The translations under genes and the position numbers were made by a program. Shown here piece after piece: positions 48,646 to 62,977 of a stretch of DNA of 64,000 nucleotides. This DNA comes from Echinococcus granulosus (lineage: Eukaryota; Platyhelminthes; Cestoda; Cyclophyllidea; Taeniidae): contig NW_020170392.1 of NCBI RefSeq assembly GCF_000524195.1, positions 231,069 through 295,068 of the forward strand, written 5' to 3'. The notes under the pieces were generated by a model. The model made no database searches. It was not told where the DNA came from and was given only the letters and a program-made list of their open reading frames with translations. Each line of letters begins with the position of its first letter. Positions within the stretch are counted from its first letter, which is position 1.

Positions 48646-51600
48646 CCAAAGAAAATAGTCTCTAACGACTGAAAAATCTTGGACCAACTGGATTTTCAGT
48701 CGCAACAGTGCAGCTAGGTGGTTGAGTTAAGGAGTGGGATGAATGACATCCCTAAATCACCTACCAAATGGCCTCCACAGATACGCATGATCTCTCAGAC
48801 TGTAAAAAAGCCTTCCATACGATTGTAAACTCTTCGTGAAATTGGAGCAATGAATGCGGAGAAGTGGAAGAGAAATGCATTCCTCTCCTCGGTGAGATAG
48901 GGCGGTTGAGAATTCGCGTTGAAGGTCAAGTCTCTGTTCCGCAGGACTAAGTTTACTTAGCTTGGTCAGCACGCAGGTTGCCTCCGCTAAATGTCAGCTC
49001 TCTTAACCTCACCTTTAATTTGGCAATGCATTGCGTACCTAATCACCACGAGGTGTATTGTCGACAGACTTGCAACACCTTCTTTATTTGGGCAATAGCA
49101 TGTGTTGACCTCGGAATTACTGTAAGCGCAGAAGTTGCACACTGATCCAATTACGCCGATGTCTTTGGAGCTTCGCGACTACAGAGAAGCCAGAAGCTCA
49201 TTAATATGCCCACTATTAGGGCCAGTCTTGACGAAAAAGTGGTCACCATTGCCCACAAATGCTGTGGTTAATTCGAAGTTTTGTTAAACATAGATTGAAA
49301 AAATACAGTCACCCTCTCCTATCTATCCCTTCATTCATTCGTATCTGTCATTCACCCATCCATCCATACACACGACTCAACTCAAACCAACTATATGTGC
49401 CTCTATTTCCTACAGTTATCCACCACAAAGCGATAGGGACCAAAAGTCACGTATAAGTGACGCTGGGATGATTATCCCAGATAATCCAACACTTGCAGGA
49501 AGACATCTGGATTTGGGACCTTGGAAGCGATTTAGATCATTAGGATTCCTTTTTCTCCGTTCTAAAACTAAAACGCAGCTATAATCCGACGAAAGAACAT
49601 CGCGCACCTCTATTCGCCGGTCGGTTTGCGACCCACGAGTCGGTGAAAGCCCTTATTGGTAGCTGCAGCAAGGGCGTCGGATGGGGCAAATACTTACAGA
49701 GACATTGAATTCTTTCCCAACGGCTAGGCTGTTGCCTTTGCATTTAGGCCTTATTTATGCAAAGTTTATTTTGCAGTCAATCATCACCTTATTTTGGCTG
49801 GGACCTACATGCTAACTTCCACACCCTATCCCATGTGAGGGGAAGAAGTGTGTGTATGTGTGCGTGACCACCATAGCGCCTTGGTGTAAACAATCTCCTG
49901 CGTAAAAGGCGTTAACAAGAGGCGGATTTACACATCCCAAATGCAGTACACCGACTGACTGACCGACCCATCACTACGTAAGATTCCTTTTGACTTGCAG
50001 ATTAGGTACTGTCCAAATGCTGCTTTTAAATTTACACCCCTACCTTTTGCATAGGGAAGTTTCGTTCCTTGAATACCATCTCATGTCCGGCCACTTACAC
50101 TACAGTAAGATCATTTTTCTGTTGAAAGGGTTTTTTTTGGCATTTTTTGCTGCTGCCATCGTTCTAGCTCTGCTACACGGACAAGCGACAGTTGAAAACA
50201 GTAAGCCTGGGTGGTGGCATTTGTCGAAGGACCGCCCGACGAGTGAAGATCACGCCTTATTTATGGGACCGAGGAACACACGCACAAACACACAAATACA
50301 CGTTTGGTGTCGCATTTAACGTCACAATAGGCGACTCGACTTCGAACAGTGCTTGACAATTGTTCATGTCTCCTGCGTCCTCCTAACCTCAATTTGGCGG
50401 GAATATAACTGTCAACACAAGAGCTATCATTACGATTTTCTAATCTAACTCGTAGTGCTATTAAATGGAGCCCTTTGGGATCTACTTCTAATCCCCACCT
50501 AAAGTCGTCGCTTCCAAGCACACCGGCGCGAGCACGGAAGTAAAGAAGTGTTCCAACCGCAAACTTAGACACTCTAGGAGCAAAAAATCATTTCCCCATT
50601 TGAAACATTGTTTTGTGGAATTTCGCGAGGGGTTGTCAAGTGCACTTTATAAAGCAATGATGCGTCTGCCAGAGAATCAGTCAACCCAGCTTCCTTCTGT
50701 ACACATTTTCCCTTCCCTAAAAAGCCTAATGACGAAAAAGCTTAAGCCTCTGAAAAATGGAAAACGTCCAAGGTGTTGCTCTTATACTGTATCCTCTGCT
50801 CTCCTTTTCTTGGCGATCCAGAATCTTCGGGAAGTAATCATGCTCTTGTGGGGCTACAGCCACAGTGCTTCTCTCCTTCTCCTCTTCCTCCTCAATTAAG
50901 CCCTTCAAAACAATAAAAAGTAGTATGATTTGTAAAAGGGCAAAAATCCCAAAATCTTGCATAAATAATCAAGTGCCAATGAAATTGCCCATTTTCCCGG
51001 CCATAATGGGAGGTGTTGAGCCTACGGCCGGAGGAAAATCGTATCACACCGGGTCAATAATTTTACCCTTGAGCAGCAACTGAACCACCTTCAAGAAGGT
51101 GGATTCGACTCCTGTGCAGCAAAACATCACAACAATCGTTAGATGGATTTAAAGGCATATCTATGCCTTGAAAATGGTCTTTCTAACTGTCAAGTAGGAG
51201 TTTAAGGGTGCTTCCTTCCATACCATGCTATTTCAATGCGTTTTCGGTCGCGGTAAATCAAAAATTCGCTTTTATTTAGATTAGAGGCAAGAAAATATGA
51301 GTAGCAGTCCTCATTGTGCTCATTTCGGTATTTTAGTAGGTAACAAAATATCTTTCGGAGATATGAAGGGGAATTTAAAGGTCTAGTTTGCAAATATGAT
51401 GCATTAACTGTTCCTGACATTGATAAGTTTGACAAGTCCAATTCGGATCGCCTTGCTCATTACAGTAAGCACAGACTAAATTTGCGATTGGTCTTTTGGC
51501 GATAACTGGGTGCTTTCAGGTTTACAAAATACTGTAAAACCAGTAAGGAAATAGTTACCAAGGCATATCATTTTAAAAACAGTGTGATAAACCTTTGTCT

Positions 51601-52505
51601 AAATTAGTAGTATCGTCCCCAAATATTGCTCCTGCGGTTGCACGGAATTGTGTCGGGTTTAGCCACAGCCTCCACTTCAGATCAGCAGCCGAAGTGAGCC
51701 GAATGCCGGTCGCCCAGCTGAAAGTCAAAACTCGGCTGCACCATGAAGTGCTACGACGTCGAAGAAGTACTGCTACAGGCTAGAATTGCTCATTTTAATA
51801 ACTACTCTGGAGCCAAAACGTACTTATGTATTCCAAAATAACCAACTAATTTGCAAAGATTCGCTTTATTCTCCATTATAGATGAAGATCCATTTTAGGA
51901 GAGTGAATTCTTTGAAAATCACCGTCATAGATTCCACAATCATTCACAAATTTGAAATGAGCCTTTTGAATTTGTTTTTAGATAGCAGAGTCATGTGCAC
52001 AACCAGTAATCAGTAGCAAAATTGCTTATTTCCTCAAAATAAGTTTGGTTTTTGTAAATAATTGTATTTTTTTTGGGATCCTAATCAACAACATTTTTGT
52101 TGCTAAAAAGTGCCATAGTAGTAGCATTTCAATCCTGCGAATTTAAGCCTTCTTAAGCATTGAACCAGAAGAATGCAAAAATGATGGGGAAGTACAATTA
52201 CTAAGTTTTGTAAGAGTAACGCCCTTTTCATAAATTGTTTAGGCATTTAAGATTTACTTGCTAACAACATCAAATGGCATTCCTGCAAATACGTGACAGT
52301 AAATTGAACTGGACTGATGAATTCGCGTAGGCACAGCACTCAAAAACGAGATAACAACAGGCGGACACATCCCTCGGAGGAATGTTATTACGCCAGAAAC
52401 TGTTATGCCATCCCAGTCCATCTACAGGGATCGTGGCCACACTTGCAATCTCGTGGACGAATGCGCTCTCGCGTGCGTGCGGAATGGGTTACCGAGTCGC
52501 CACGG

Positions 52506-52541
52506 ACGCACGCACGCACGCACGTACGCACGCACGCACGC
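52506..52541 (+). repeat. (ACGC)n tandem repeat
   Basis: About nine ACGC units with one ACGT variant in the middle. A simple-sequence repeat in intergenic DNA. Confidence 0.9.
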
Positions 52542-53416
52542 TAGCTCGCGCGTCCGCTAGCCAGCAGGCCAGGGCTCTCCCTTCTGCTGTGGAAGAGGAC
52601 AATAGTAGGGAGACGAATTGAGGCGCAGGGCACGTTCACAAACACAACCACACACGTGCACAGGCGCTCATTGAAGGCAAAAAGGAAGTGGGGCTAGAGC
52701 AGGAAAAGGAGGAGTGTGCAGTAGTTGCGACAACTTTGAGCCACCAGCGTCCCTTACACGCTGGAGGGTGTTAATCCTGGTAAGTCCTCGGACGTGGCAC
52801 CTCTACATGCTGGAGGTCCATTCAACTCCAGACTACGCAAACACTTTTCACGTTTCTGCGACTCGTAAGTACTTTTATACGTGAATTTTGGCTTTGACGG
52901 TAGTCCGATTAAGCATATCATGTATGAAGATGGCTTTTCTCCTGGGTGCTGCGATCGTGAGATGTGTGAATATAATATTGTGTAATGCATTTCGCCTTAG
53001 TATTGGAAGTTTTTTGCTTTTTTACTGCAAACACGCCACGAGTCGGACGTTAAGCCATAATTGCAATTCATACATATATGCTTTTGCATGTATTTCTGTC
53101 TACCGCTAATTGTGTCGCCGCTGGCACGGTTCAGGGCTTTTCACATTTGTTCCCGTAAATACACTGCATCCCAGCTATAATTTCTGTCGCAGGGATGTCT
53201 ATACTAGACTGCTCACAAATTTATTTTGATTAAATCTACAGTTGATGCGTTGGATGTGAATCCACATTAGCATAAATTAGCAAGGAACGACGCTAAAGTC
53301 ATTGCCAAATTAAGATATTTGCCTACTTTTGTAGACATTTTTGTCGAGTATTTATCCGTACATCGGTCACAAGCCGTGGTGCCTCAAGGGCCGGTCTACG
53401 CACTCACCTGAGTGTA

Positions 53417-56400
53417 ATGTTGACCAAGGTTGGATTTCATCGATTCCATCTGTCCTTCACTCTTCCTTTTCTTCTCTACCATGTGTTTCTTATAATTCCA
53501 ATGGCTGTCCCGAATAACATCTCTCAAGTGTATCTCTTTCTGCAAGAAGAGGAGATTCCTGTAGGCAAGGTGGTTCTAAGTGCCTCCCGCGCAATCTACC
53601 TCGCAAAAGTCTACGCCAAGCGAGGAGTTTACTCTGTGACAATAGAGGAGTCGCCCGATCCTTCACTAGAGTTTTATTACCCCGAATCCCTTTTCAACAT
53701 GTCCGCGAAGAACAACTACTTCAGTATTAACACGCACACCGGAATGATAAAGACATCCAGACGCCTCGACTTTGACGACCCAGAGCTGGAAGCGGATGGA
53801 TGTATACCGAATAAAGCGAATTCACTGATTAAAGTGTTTCAACGGAATAATCTCTTTTCCATAAAGACTGCCTCCTATTGTTGCTTTTCCCTCCAAATTG
53901 CAAGTGTACGGGAAGACGTCCTACAACTTTATATCTGCATTGGTGACGTCAACGACAATGCGCCAAAGTGGGATTTGAAGTCATTTGACAGGACGGATTT
54001 TGGGCACGTAAGTTAATCCATTTGCCTATTGGATGGTTGTTCTTGTTACAACTTGTGGATACGGTTGAGTGACAAACACTAAATGAATAGCCGCTTCCAC
54101 TTGAACAATCCAAAACCTTTCGCTCGATCAGTCACAGTTGGCAAGAAAAGGAGTTCTTGAAGTTTAACAAGACATTAAAAGAACTTACCAAACAGAACCC
54201 ATTTTTCAGTTATATTTAGTGAAATATAGGTAATAAGGTAAATCTACCTCTTTACCTAGCTTTAATCCCGTGTTCACCAGGCATGAATGATCTCTACGTC
54301 GACCTCGTTATTTCAAGAATCTAAAAAACACAAAGGGAACATTTTAGGCCTTTATTCCGACATAATCTCAACAAAACATTTTTTAAATAATTCAACAATA
54401 TTTAGGCTGGGAATTTGTCCCGAGGTTTCAAAGGTCACAGAAATCTGGAGGTGACTTGAACCGATTAGGTGGCTGTTTTGAGGAGTGCCGCTTGTGCCCG
54501 ACCGCAATTGATTGGGGAAGTTTTGGTCCCTATGGAAATGCTAAAGGTTTCATGAGTATCATAGCATAAGAAGTGTTGTTCAGGCGTTTGTGGATTCACT
54601 TTCGACTCTGTTACGTTGGATGTAAACGTTACCGGTCGCTTTCCAATTTACCATGCTCCCACAGAGCGTATTCGGCAGGCTTAAGAGGAAATTTTTAATT
54701 CCAAAATTAAATAAATAGGAGTTTCTATGGGTAGGTTTAGCAAAAAAATATTTCGAATTCGAGTCAACGAGAATGCTTTTGCAGCCAAGGTGTAATGCTC
54801 ACGCAAAGTATGTTTTCTCAGCGTTTCTAACTTGAAATGAGTGGTGGGTCATTTGATGCCTGATTTCTATTAGAAACAGGAGTCTGATATTAAAGGTACA
54901 CTCCAAATGCTGCAATTTGTTCGACCACCGAAAAGAATTAAAATGCTTACATACCGTTGTATTTCGGGTCTTAGAATCACCTTTGTCTAAACACTTTTTG
55001 TCCACTTGCAAGGAGCCCCACTAGACAACATGTACTGCTTTGGTAAGATAGAAGCGAACTACTTCAATTAACAGCTAAAGAGTAGCAGATGCTGCGCCTA
55101 TTTCGGGCACAAATTAGCCAGAGACCAGGGAAGAACAAAAGATATTGTGGTCGGGATATTCAAGAGATATGTGCATGTTCCATGTGCAGCTTAATTTAGT
55201 AATCAGTCACTTGCGCTCGAGGAGGGCAGGCAGCAGCAGTCACGTCTGATCGCGGTAAACAAACAATTCTCTCCCTGCACCCTTCGAACATGATTTTTCT
55301 TGTGACTGATGTTTCCAAAGCGGTCCGTTAATAGCCGCGCTGTGCACCGCTTCTTGGCGGCGGCTCCGAGCTCCGGACGAAAGTGCACTATCCACCGAGT
55401 TATCAAAGCCAGAAGTTAACCATTTAAAAATCCTTAACTTAAGCACAAGTAAGGCCGAGACCCATTGTGGCTTAAACGTTTACCAAAATTACGAAATATT
55501 GTTATGCCTACTCACTTGTGACATTCTTTGTGTAGTAGTGGTTGAAGTACTTCTCTCTACCCTTCGTCGCCAATAAATGTTTGTTTCCCGCTATTTAACC
55601 GAACTAAAAACGCAATGTCTGTTATTTTAGGAAAAGTCAGAGCTTACTCTCAAAGTCCCGGAGAACTTGCAGCTAGGGAACGCAATCGACCTCCCCCCAG
55701 CTACTGACCTTGACTCGGGGTCAAATAAAGCCATATCTTATGAAATGTGGCCAGGACTGCCAGAATTCGAGATGGCTTGGAATGCCACTACATCCAAGCT
55801 CTATCTCGTGCTCAATCAAGAACTTGACCGGGAAGTAGAACCCACCTACAAATTCAGCCTCATTGCAAGAGATGGAGGAGTCGAGCCCAACACCGCCTCC
55901 CTCAGTGTCACAATTAACGTCCAAGATGTGAACGACAACGATCCACTGTTTGAGAAATCTGTATACTTCGTTACTATTCCAGAGAACACGAAGATCTCGT
56001 CTCAAATCATTCAGGTAATCATTATTTTCCTGGGGCAAAAATTCTGACATTTTTTTGGTTTTGCGTTGTATTTTGACACATCTAAGGACCATCAAGGCTT
56101 AACACGAACTGGGAAGAGGTGCCCAATTTTGTTCCAAGGTTTTAAGCGGAGGAAATAAAGATGCTGTCGCGTTAAGATTTTTGAGTTTATAAAACGATTG
56201 TTTAAAATCCCGAAGTCGGATGATTCAGGGCGATGGGCACTTCTTTACCCATCGAAATGCCATCCCATGTACATGTTTTGTGTCTTTGACAACCACACAG
56301 GCAAATTTGACATTTGAAAGTGACACGGGTAAATGATATTAGGGCATTCAGTTTCGGAAGAAATTACGAACGCCGTTGACGCATTCATTCAAGACTCCTT

Positions 56401-59400
56401 TTATGTTCGAATAGAAGCCAGTTTGTTCTACTTATGCTGCGATTTCCTTGTACACGGAGAATCTGAACATGTCTCACCGGATTAGTGATTAATTTCGCAT
56501 CGCCGCCTATTTTTTTGCCTAAATTACACGTACCAAATTCATTCTCTTGCAGTTTTGTCAGCTGGTATTGCGAACATGGTGTACGGGATAAATCAAAGTA
56601 ATGCAGATGCTTTCGCGAATCGCATAACTACTGCGACGGTACCTCCAGCACTGGGCCATTGTACCCCAAGTACGCGCAAAAAATGGTCCTCTGCCTTGGT
56701 ACCGCACTTTTGTCGTGATCTCACAAGGCAGCTGCGCGAAAGCCACCACAGATTAATAGTTGCCTGATTCGTATTCAAGGCGACTACAGATAAACTTTTC
56801 ATAAAGAATTATGGGGAGTCTTTGTCATTCCTTATTTCTTCGCACTGATTTGAAAACCCCAGTTGGGTAGTCGTTAAAAAAAATGGAAGCGTACACTGAT
56901 AAAGGAAGTAATTATTTTCTTCCTAAAAGTAAGTACAGGTGTCGACAACATCACAGCACTAATCAAAGTGCATTTGGGCACAGGTTCAGAGAGCAAGTGC
57001 TTTGCATGACTATTTAATGAATCAGCTGCAACTTTTCTGCGAAAACTTGACGTCCTGACTTTATTGCCTGAGCGCGGCATTTCAAATGTGTGACATGCCC
57101 TTCATCAGTTCGTGATAACTGGTTGCACCGAATAGCCCCTTTCAAGCAGAGTGGCACAGCTTAAAAAATAAACGAGATACAGGGTTCTATCTTTTGGCCT
57201 AGAAACATCTATAGTGCTGAGTTTTTGATCAGCAATTATGTGGCTTGGTTTGGCAGCGCAATCATTGCCTCACATCTGGGCTTTGGTGTTCGAAATTTTT
57301 TTTATGACAGCCTCACTTTGGAAAAAGACCGCCAAAAGATGAGAGGATTGCAGATAATACCTTAGCACAAAATCACTCCTTAGCATCGGTACACATTAGC
57401 AAGCGACTGTTTTGGAAGCAGTTTAGCAATCGGAGTAATTACCCTTGAAAGGCGATGAAAGATGGAACATATTCGCTTTTACTACCACTTTCAAGGGAAT
57501 ACTGGTTGTATTCAGAGCTATTTGTAACCTTACTATCCATTAGCCTCGTCTAACTTGCCCGCCAATTAATGCTACTTAACCGTTTCGCCTGGTGCATTCA
57601 ACTGCCTGCAATGATACTCCGATCTTCATTTGGACCGTATTTTTTTCATCCAATGACTCTAAAATGCCAAATTCCTACAAAGACAAGTGAAATTTGTGGA
57701 CGATAACCTCAAAGTATGTCGTGGACCTAACTGAAGGTTTGCTGGAAATGAATTGCCGTTGAATGTATTTATTTTTGGCGACAGAAGGAAGAGGGGAGAT
57801 GATTGTAGGTCCTACTTTTGTGCTAAAATATATCCTGTAAATAGGTATAAGATATTATCTTACTGGTGGATCTAGGTGTTGTTCTTCGGAGAAAGCGTCC
57901 TCCACCATCTCTCTTCTTTGTGACAAGCATTCTTTTACTAGGACTAGAGTTTAGTCGCACACAGACGTTGGCATTTAACTTTTAAAGTTGATTCAGTGAT
58001 AGCTCTGGGTTTGCTAGTGTAGAACCATTTTGAGAGCAACAAAACTCATGGTTTTGGGTCGCAAGACGGCAAAAACTCTTGACTTAAGTATTTGTAGATT
58101 TCAAGGCATCTTTAAGCTATGGAAAGTGAAGAGAGAGGCAACTACTAAACAGTTCTGCAAGTTTTCAGTTCTCGCTCAAAAAACCGACAAATAGGAAAAA
58201 ATTTGCAAAATACTTCATTTTATCCCATTTTGTTTATTATTTTACTCATTTACCCGTAGTATTTACTATATTTACATTGAAGAAAAGAGAGCGTTCACGG
58301 CCCATGCATTGCCCAAAGACTAGTTGGGGTGGTTAAGATATATGTTAAGGAAGGCTTTCTTAAAAGCGTGAGTGCTAAAATTATTCAGTCCTGGGTCAGT
58401 TCCAGAGGTGAAATCCTAAATAAGGGTCTCGTGGGCAGAACTTTCCAACACTGTTTGTGGAAAGGCCCTCCACATGTCAGTGGGGTAGAGCGTGGGAGAC
58501 AACAAAACAATTCTCTCCACAGAGTGGGAAACTTGTAGAGAGCATCATTACACGGCAAATTTGACTAAGAGGTTTTGTTCTCGTATCTCTGACATTGCGT
58601 CTGAAATAACTTTTTCAAATTTTCCACCTTAGTGATTGTGACAATAATCGGATAAAGATTGAGAATAAAAGCGCCAAAAATAAGCCAGCATTTAAGGCAC
58701 ATGTTAAACTAAAAACAACTTGGGTAAAGCACAAACGGAAGCACTTTCCACAGACCACCGGGAGTGTTATCATTATGACAATCTCAAGACGAGCATGATT
58801 GAGAAGTAGAAGAACTCAAATTTGATGGAAACCCTTCCCAAGTGAGGCATCCTCCCTCAGGTGAAAGCGGTTGACTTGGATTTTGGCAACAATGCGGAAG
58901 TGACCTACTCGATTAGCACCTTAACGGATCCCGAGTTCGGCCAGATGTTCACCGTCGATCCGACCACCGGATGGGTCAAACTGGCACAGGAACTGGACTT
59001 TGAAACTCACAAACAAGTAAGCAGAATGTCATTTTTGTCCACTTCTGTTCATTTTTTATTTATAATCACTTAAAGAGGTAAGCCTTTGTCTCTAAATGTC
59101 ACGACACGTTTGGTTTAAAGTTGGGTGGTCAAATGAATGATGGGGAGAAAAAGAGGGATTGTTAGCAAAAACAACTCCACAACTTCCTGTGCTGCGAACT
59201 CAAATGTGTTCTCCACTGCATTAAGGTGGGATTTAATTAACCATACAAGTCGACAGCAAAGCACTTAGAGGAGCCTGATATGACATAAGTTAATTTTTAA
59301 ACGCCAACACTAAACCTGTCAACTCCCTTCCTAATGAAGAGACAAACGACTCCATGGTTACCTAAATGTTTAACAAACGGAGAGACATATTTTGCTATGA

Positions 59401-62400
59401 AGAAACGCACGCTTCAGCCTCCATGCTCTGAACATAGTTACATAGAAAAGTCGACCGAGAACCCTGCAACCACCCTTTAAACATCTAACTGCACTTGGCA
59501 ACTCTACCGAGTTGGTTACTTCGCCCGGTGCTTTAGGTATCCACTTAAAGATTTTGCAAGAGTTTAAAAGCTGCATAAATGAAGATAATTACATCAGGGG
59601 ATTGGAAGTGCCATACTGGTCCTTCCTCTACTCCAGGCAAGAGGATACTTCCATGGCGACCAAGCGCAATGCATGAGGGTCCAACGAAAATCTTTTTTTC
59701 GCCTGTTATGCAGCATGTGAATTCGCCTTAATTCCAACCCTGGCACCTGTTGGGGCAGATGCCTTCTGCACATCAAGGCCAGGCCCAAACTATGCACCAC
59801 AGTCTCATAATTTAACGTGCCTTACAGCAGCTGTTTAATGCCCTTCCCCATAACCCGAATTGCCTCTTCTACTGCCAATACCACAAGCGGAAGCAGATAG
59901 GGAAAGGTCAATTACCTTCCTCCCTATCACGTTGAAACATGGTTTAACACACTCGGTCTAAAATGCAACTGCCTTTTTTACTCCGGAAAGGCGACAAAGA
60001 GTTAGAAGTCAATTAGCATTCATGCGTGGGTTACTTGGGTAAAATNNNNNNNNNNNNNNNNNNNNNNNNNNNNNNNNNNNNNNNNNNNNNNNNNNNNNNN
60101 NNNNNNNNNNNNNNNNNNNNNNNNNNNNNNNNNNNNNNNNNNNNNGAAATGCATATTTTAAGCCGCCAAAGGGCAGTAGCGGTTGCGGTTTTGTTTGACT
60201 ATTTTTTAGGCACAAATCCACATCTTTTGCAGTGACTGGGGTATTCACCTGAACCAATAAACATAGGCACTTGCCACTCAACAAAGAAAACATGCTCAAT
60301 GGGTGAAAGTTGCCTTGTTTTATAGTTGCTAGCATTGGCAGTGGGCGGTGGAGTTTTAAGTAGCACTTGTTGAGATTGGTGGGCATGTACGCACCACCGA
60401 CCACCTTCGCCACTCTACCACTCCGCGGCTCTTCAGTCGGGGACCTCGATCGGCGTGGTCCACCACCTCTCGCCTACCACGATACCCGCATGAGATTTAC
60501 GATTCCACTTATCCGCAGTGACCACTACCCGGATCTGCTTGTACTATCTCACCTAAAAAGTAGTTCATCAATTTTACATTTAATTATCCACTTTAGGAGA
60601 GACATCTACAGTTCGAGGTAAAATTCGGCATTCAGATCTCATATGGTTGGTTGGGTGGTCTCGCCCCAAGGGAATGTTCTGTGGTTTTGTACCCAAAGAT
60701 TAACTTGGCATCGTAGACCTCATAACCAACTTTTCCGATTACCTCCGAAGGCCTTTACTCCTGCCACAAAAAAAAAGGCGTGAGCTAATATGGCGTATTT
60801 GGTAAATGTCTATAAAAGCTAAACCCAGACAGAGGTGACATTTACATGTTGGAATTTTTGGTCTGTTTGAAAAAGGGCGCTAGCTATACCTCTGCATCTC
60901 CCTCTCTCTTTTTTTCACCTGACATGTGAATTCTCGACCTGAATGCCTCTCTACTCAGGTTCACCTTTTTTGGGCAGTCCGAAATATCTAAATTTACCAG
61001 AATCTCCAAGGAAATCAGTTTGATAAAGATGGTTCGGTGGGTTTAAAATCTGGATTCATTTCATTGAAGTATTCATTTTGGGGCGGAGTGAAAACCTCGA
61101 AGTAGACTCCACTTGCTTCCTAATCGGAAGTAAATTTCTCCTTATTGTTCGCTTTCTATTCACAAATGTGTCGACCCTACGGCTTGGTTCGGCACTAATG
61201 CCTTCTTCTAAGGGGAAAATGCTTCTTGGAGAAGCAGCATAGTAAAAGTACAATGGTACGCATTAACACGATCCATACTGCCATCTCTTTCTGCAGTGGA
61301 GCCCATTTGTTTCCTCTTCACCAGATGCTGTGGGTTATTTATTTGCGCATCAGCAGGGAATACTTGCAGACCCTCGTAGAAGTGTATCTCTAAGAATGAC
61401 ATGAACGTTAATTGGTGAGGTCAATTCCTGCTGTCCAGAGGAATCCCTGGTGTTTCTCATTTCCTGATGAACTTTGCAATGCAATTCCCGCTTTATACCT
61501 TAAAATAATTACCAAGTTACCTAAGATCGTGAAAATTTTTCGTTCAGCTAGATTGCCTTTCCGTTGATGCGAAATTATATCCTTAACCTACTTATTCACC
61601 ACGGCACGATTACTGAAGCGCAAACTGAGTGATTTAAACGAAAGGAACTATTGACTATATCAAAGCAGAAACTCTGTGATGGGTGGTGTCATTTTTACCT
61701 TCGTAGATCAAAAAATGACCTTCCATAGATTCGTGGAATGTTAATTTATCAGTATGAACCCGGGTTACGTTTCGATGGGCTGGGGCGAAGAAGAGAGGGA
61801 GAGAGCGTGGGAGAGGCAAAAGAGGGGTGAATATTTTCACAAAAATGTCAAAACATCTTAACCACTAAAATATGCAGTCACATGAGTGCTCTTTAAATGA
61901 CACACGTGAATGTATGAGGATGTAATTCATCTGGTGGAGACACGCCTACGCCATTAACGCACTGGACACTTGGCCGGTCATAAAATCCAATTCATTCAAG
62001 CCTCGTCAAGCCATCGCTTAGGCACAATTTTCGGAATCTCATGGATGGAGTCGTATTCAACTCCATTCTCCTCTCATCCTCTTATTGAATCAATAAAATA
62101 ACTATTTAAGGTAGACTCTGATACCCGAATGGCATCTTTTAACGAGCAGTTCAAGGTACCAAGCCTGACCTTATAACACAGGGAGATTATCTCCGTTACT
62201 GTGGTCTCTACCACACCTATAAGATGTCCCAGACCCCCTTGTAGTTGATCTACAACATCAGAACTAATGTCTTGCAAATGGAGAATGAAGGAAGGACCGT
62301 TAGGGGTAAAATGTTTGCGAATTTTTCTCCTCCTCCCCATGTTTTTCCAAGGTTCATGTATAAACAACATTAATCATTCCTTTTGCGAAGCATGCCTGCT

Positions 62401-62975
62401 TCAATGGATTTGAAAATTTATTCTTGCTATCCTTCAGATATATTCATTTATGCCCATGGAGTCATCGGAAATTTGGGGTATATAATAAAAGGATTTTGTT
62501 TAAGGAGAAAAATAATACCTCAAATCATTTGGAGTTAGACAAGACATCTCCCCTAACCATAGGACTTGAGATCACATATGAATGACCCCTTCTGCTCCAG
62601 ATCAGTTTGACAATCACGGCTTCGGATAGGGGGGAGCCCCCACGACAGTCGACCTGCTTGGTGGAGATTACACTCACAGACGTCAATGACAACGCGCCGA
62701 AGCTGATCTTCGAACCGGGCAGTCTGACGAATTTCGCTCTGGTGCCGGAGAACGAAATCGCTGGTCGAATTGTTGCCGTATTCACTGCCAGTGATGAGGA
62801 CAGTGAGGCAAATGGAGAGACGGAGTGTTGGATCAAGTTCGTGAGCAAAAATGAAGCAGACTTTGTAATGAAGGGAGCGGAGGACGAGAATGAGGAGGAA
62901 GACGAGGAGGGGAATGGGAAAATGGAAGTGCATAACTTCTTCAAGCTCGAACCTATGGCATTGCCATTTGAGAAA
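53417..62975 (+). CDS. Cadherin / protocadherin-like protein (5' part)
   Basis: Calcium-dependent cell-adhesion protein; the gene continues beyond the right edge. Exons seen: 53417-54007, 55631-56014, 58861-59016 and 62601 to 62975 or 62977, all in phase, giving about 500 residues. The ATG at 53417 starts a hydrophobic signal sequence (LPFLLYHVFLIIPMAV). Cadherin repeats follow. EC1 ends at IGDVNDNAPKW. EC2 has VPENLQLGNAIDL, LNQELDREVE, ARDGG and QDVNDNDPLF. EC3 has IPENTKI, VKAVDLDFGNNAEV, LDFETHKQ, TASDRGEPP and DVNDNAPK. EC4 begins VPENEIAGRIVAVFTASDED. The Ca-binding motifs (DxNDN, PEN, LDxE, DRG/DGG) are largely intact. EC4 contains an unusual acidic stretch (EDENEEEDEEG). The last donor may be at 62976 or 62978. 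The N gap lies in the 59017-62600 intron and does not break the coding join. Confidence 0.9.
60046..60145. other. Assembly gap of 100 N
   Basis: A run of exactly 100 Ns, which usually denotes a scaffold join of unknown true length. It falls in a cadherin intron. Confidence 0.98.
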
Positions 62976-62977
62976 GT

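Larger units (their letters stand above)
45576..53416. other. Gene-poor region between receptor and cadherin
   Basis: A 7.8-kb stretch holding repeat copy B, a poly-G run, an ACGC tandem run and one weak minus-strand coding candidate at 48072-48645. The remaining open frames are short and show no domain. No RNA gene was recognised. Confidence 0.5.
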
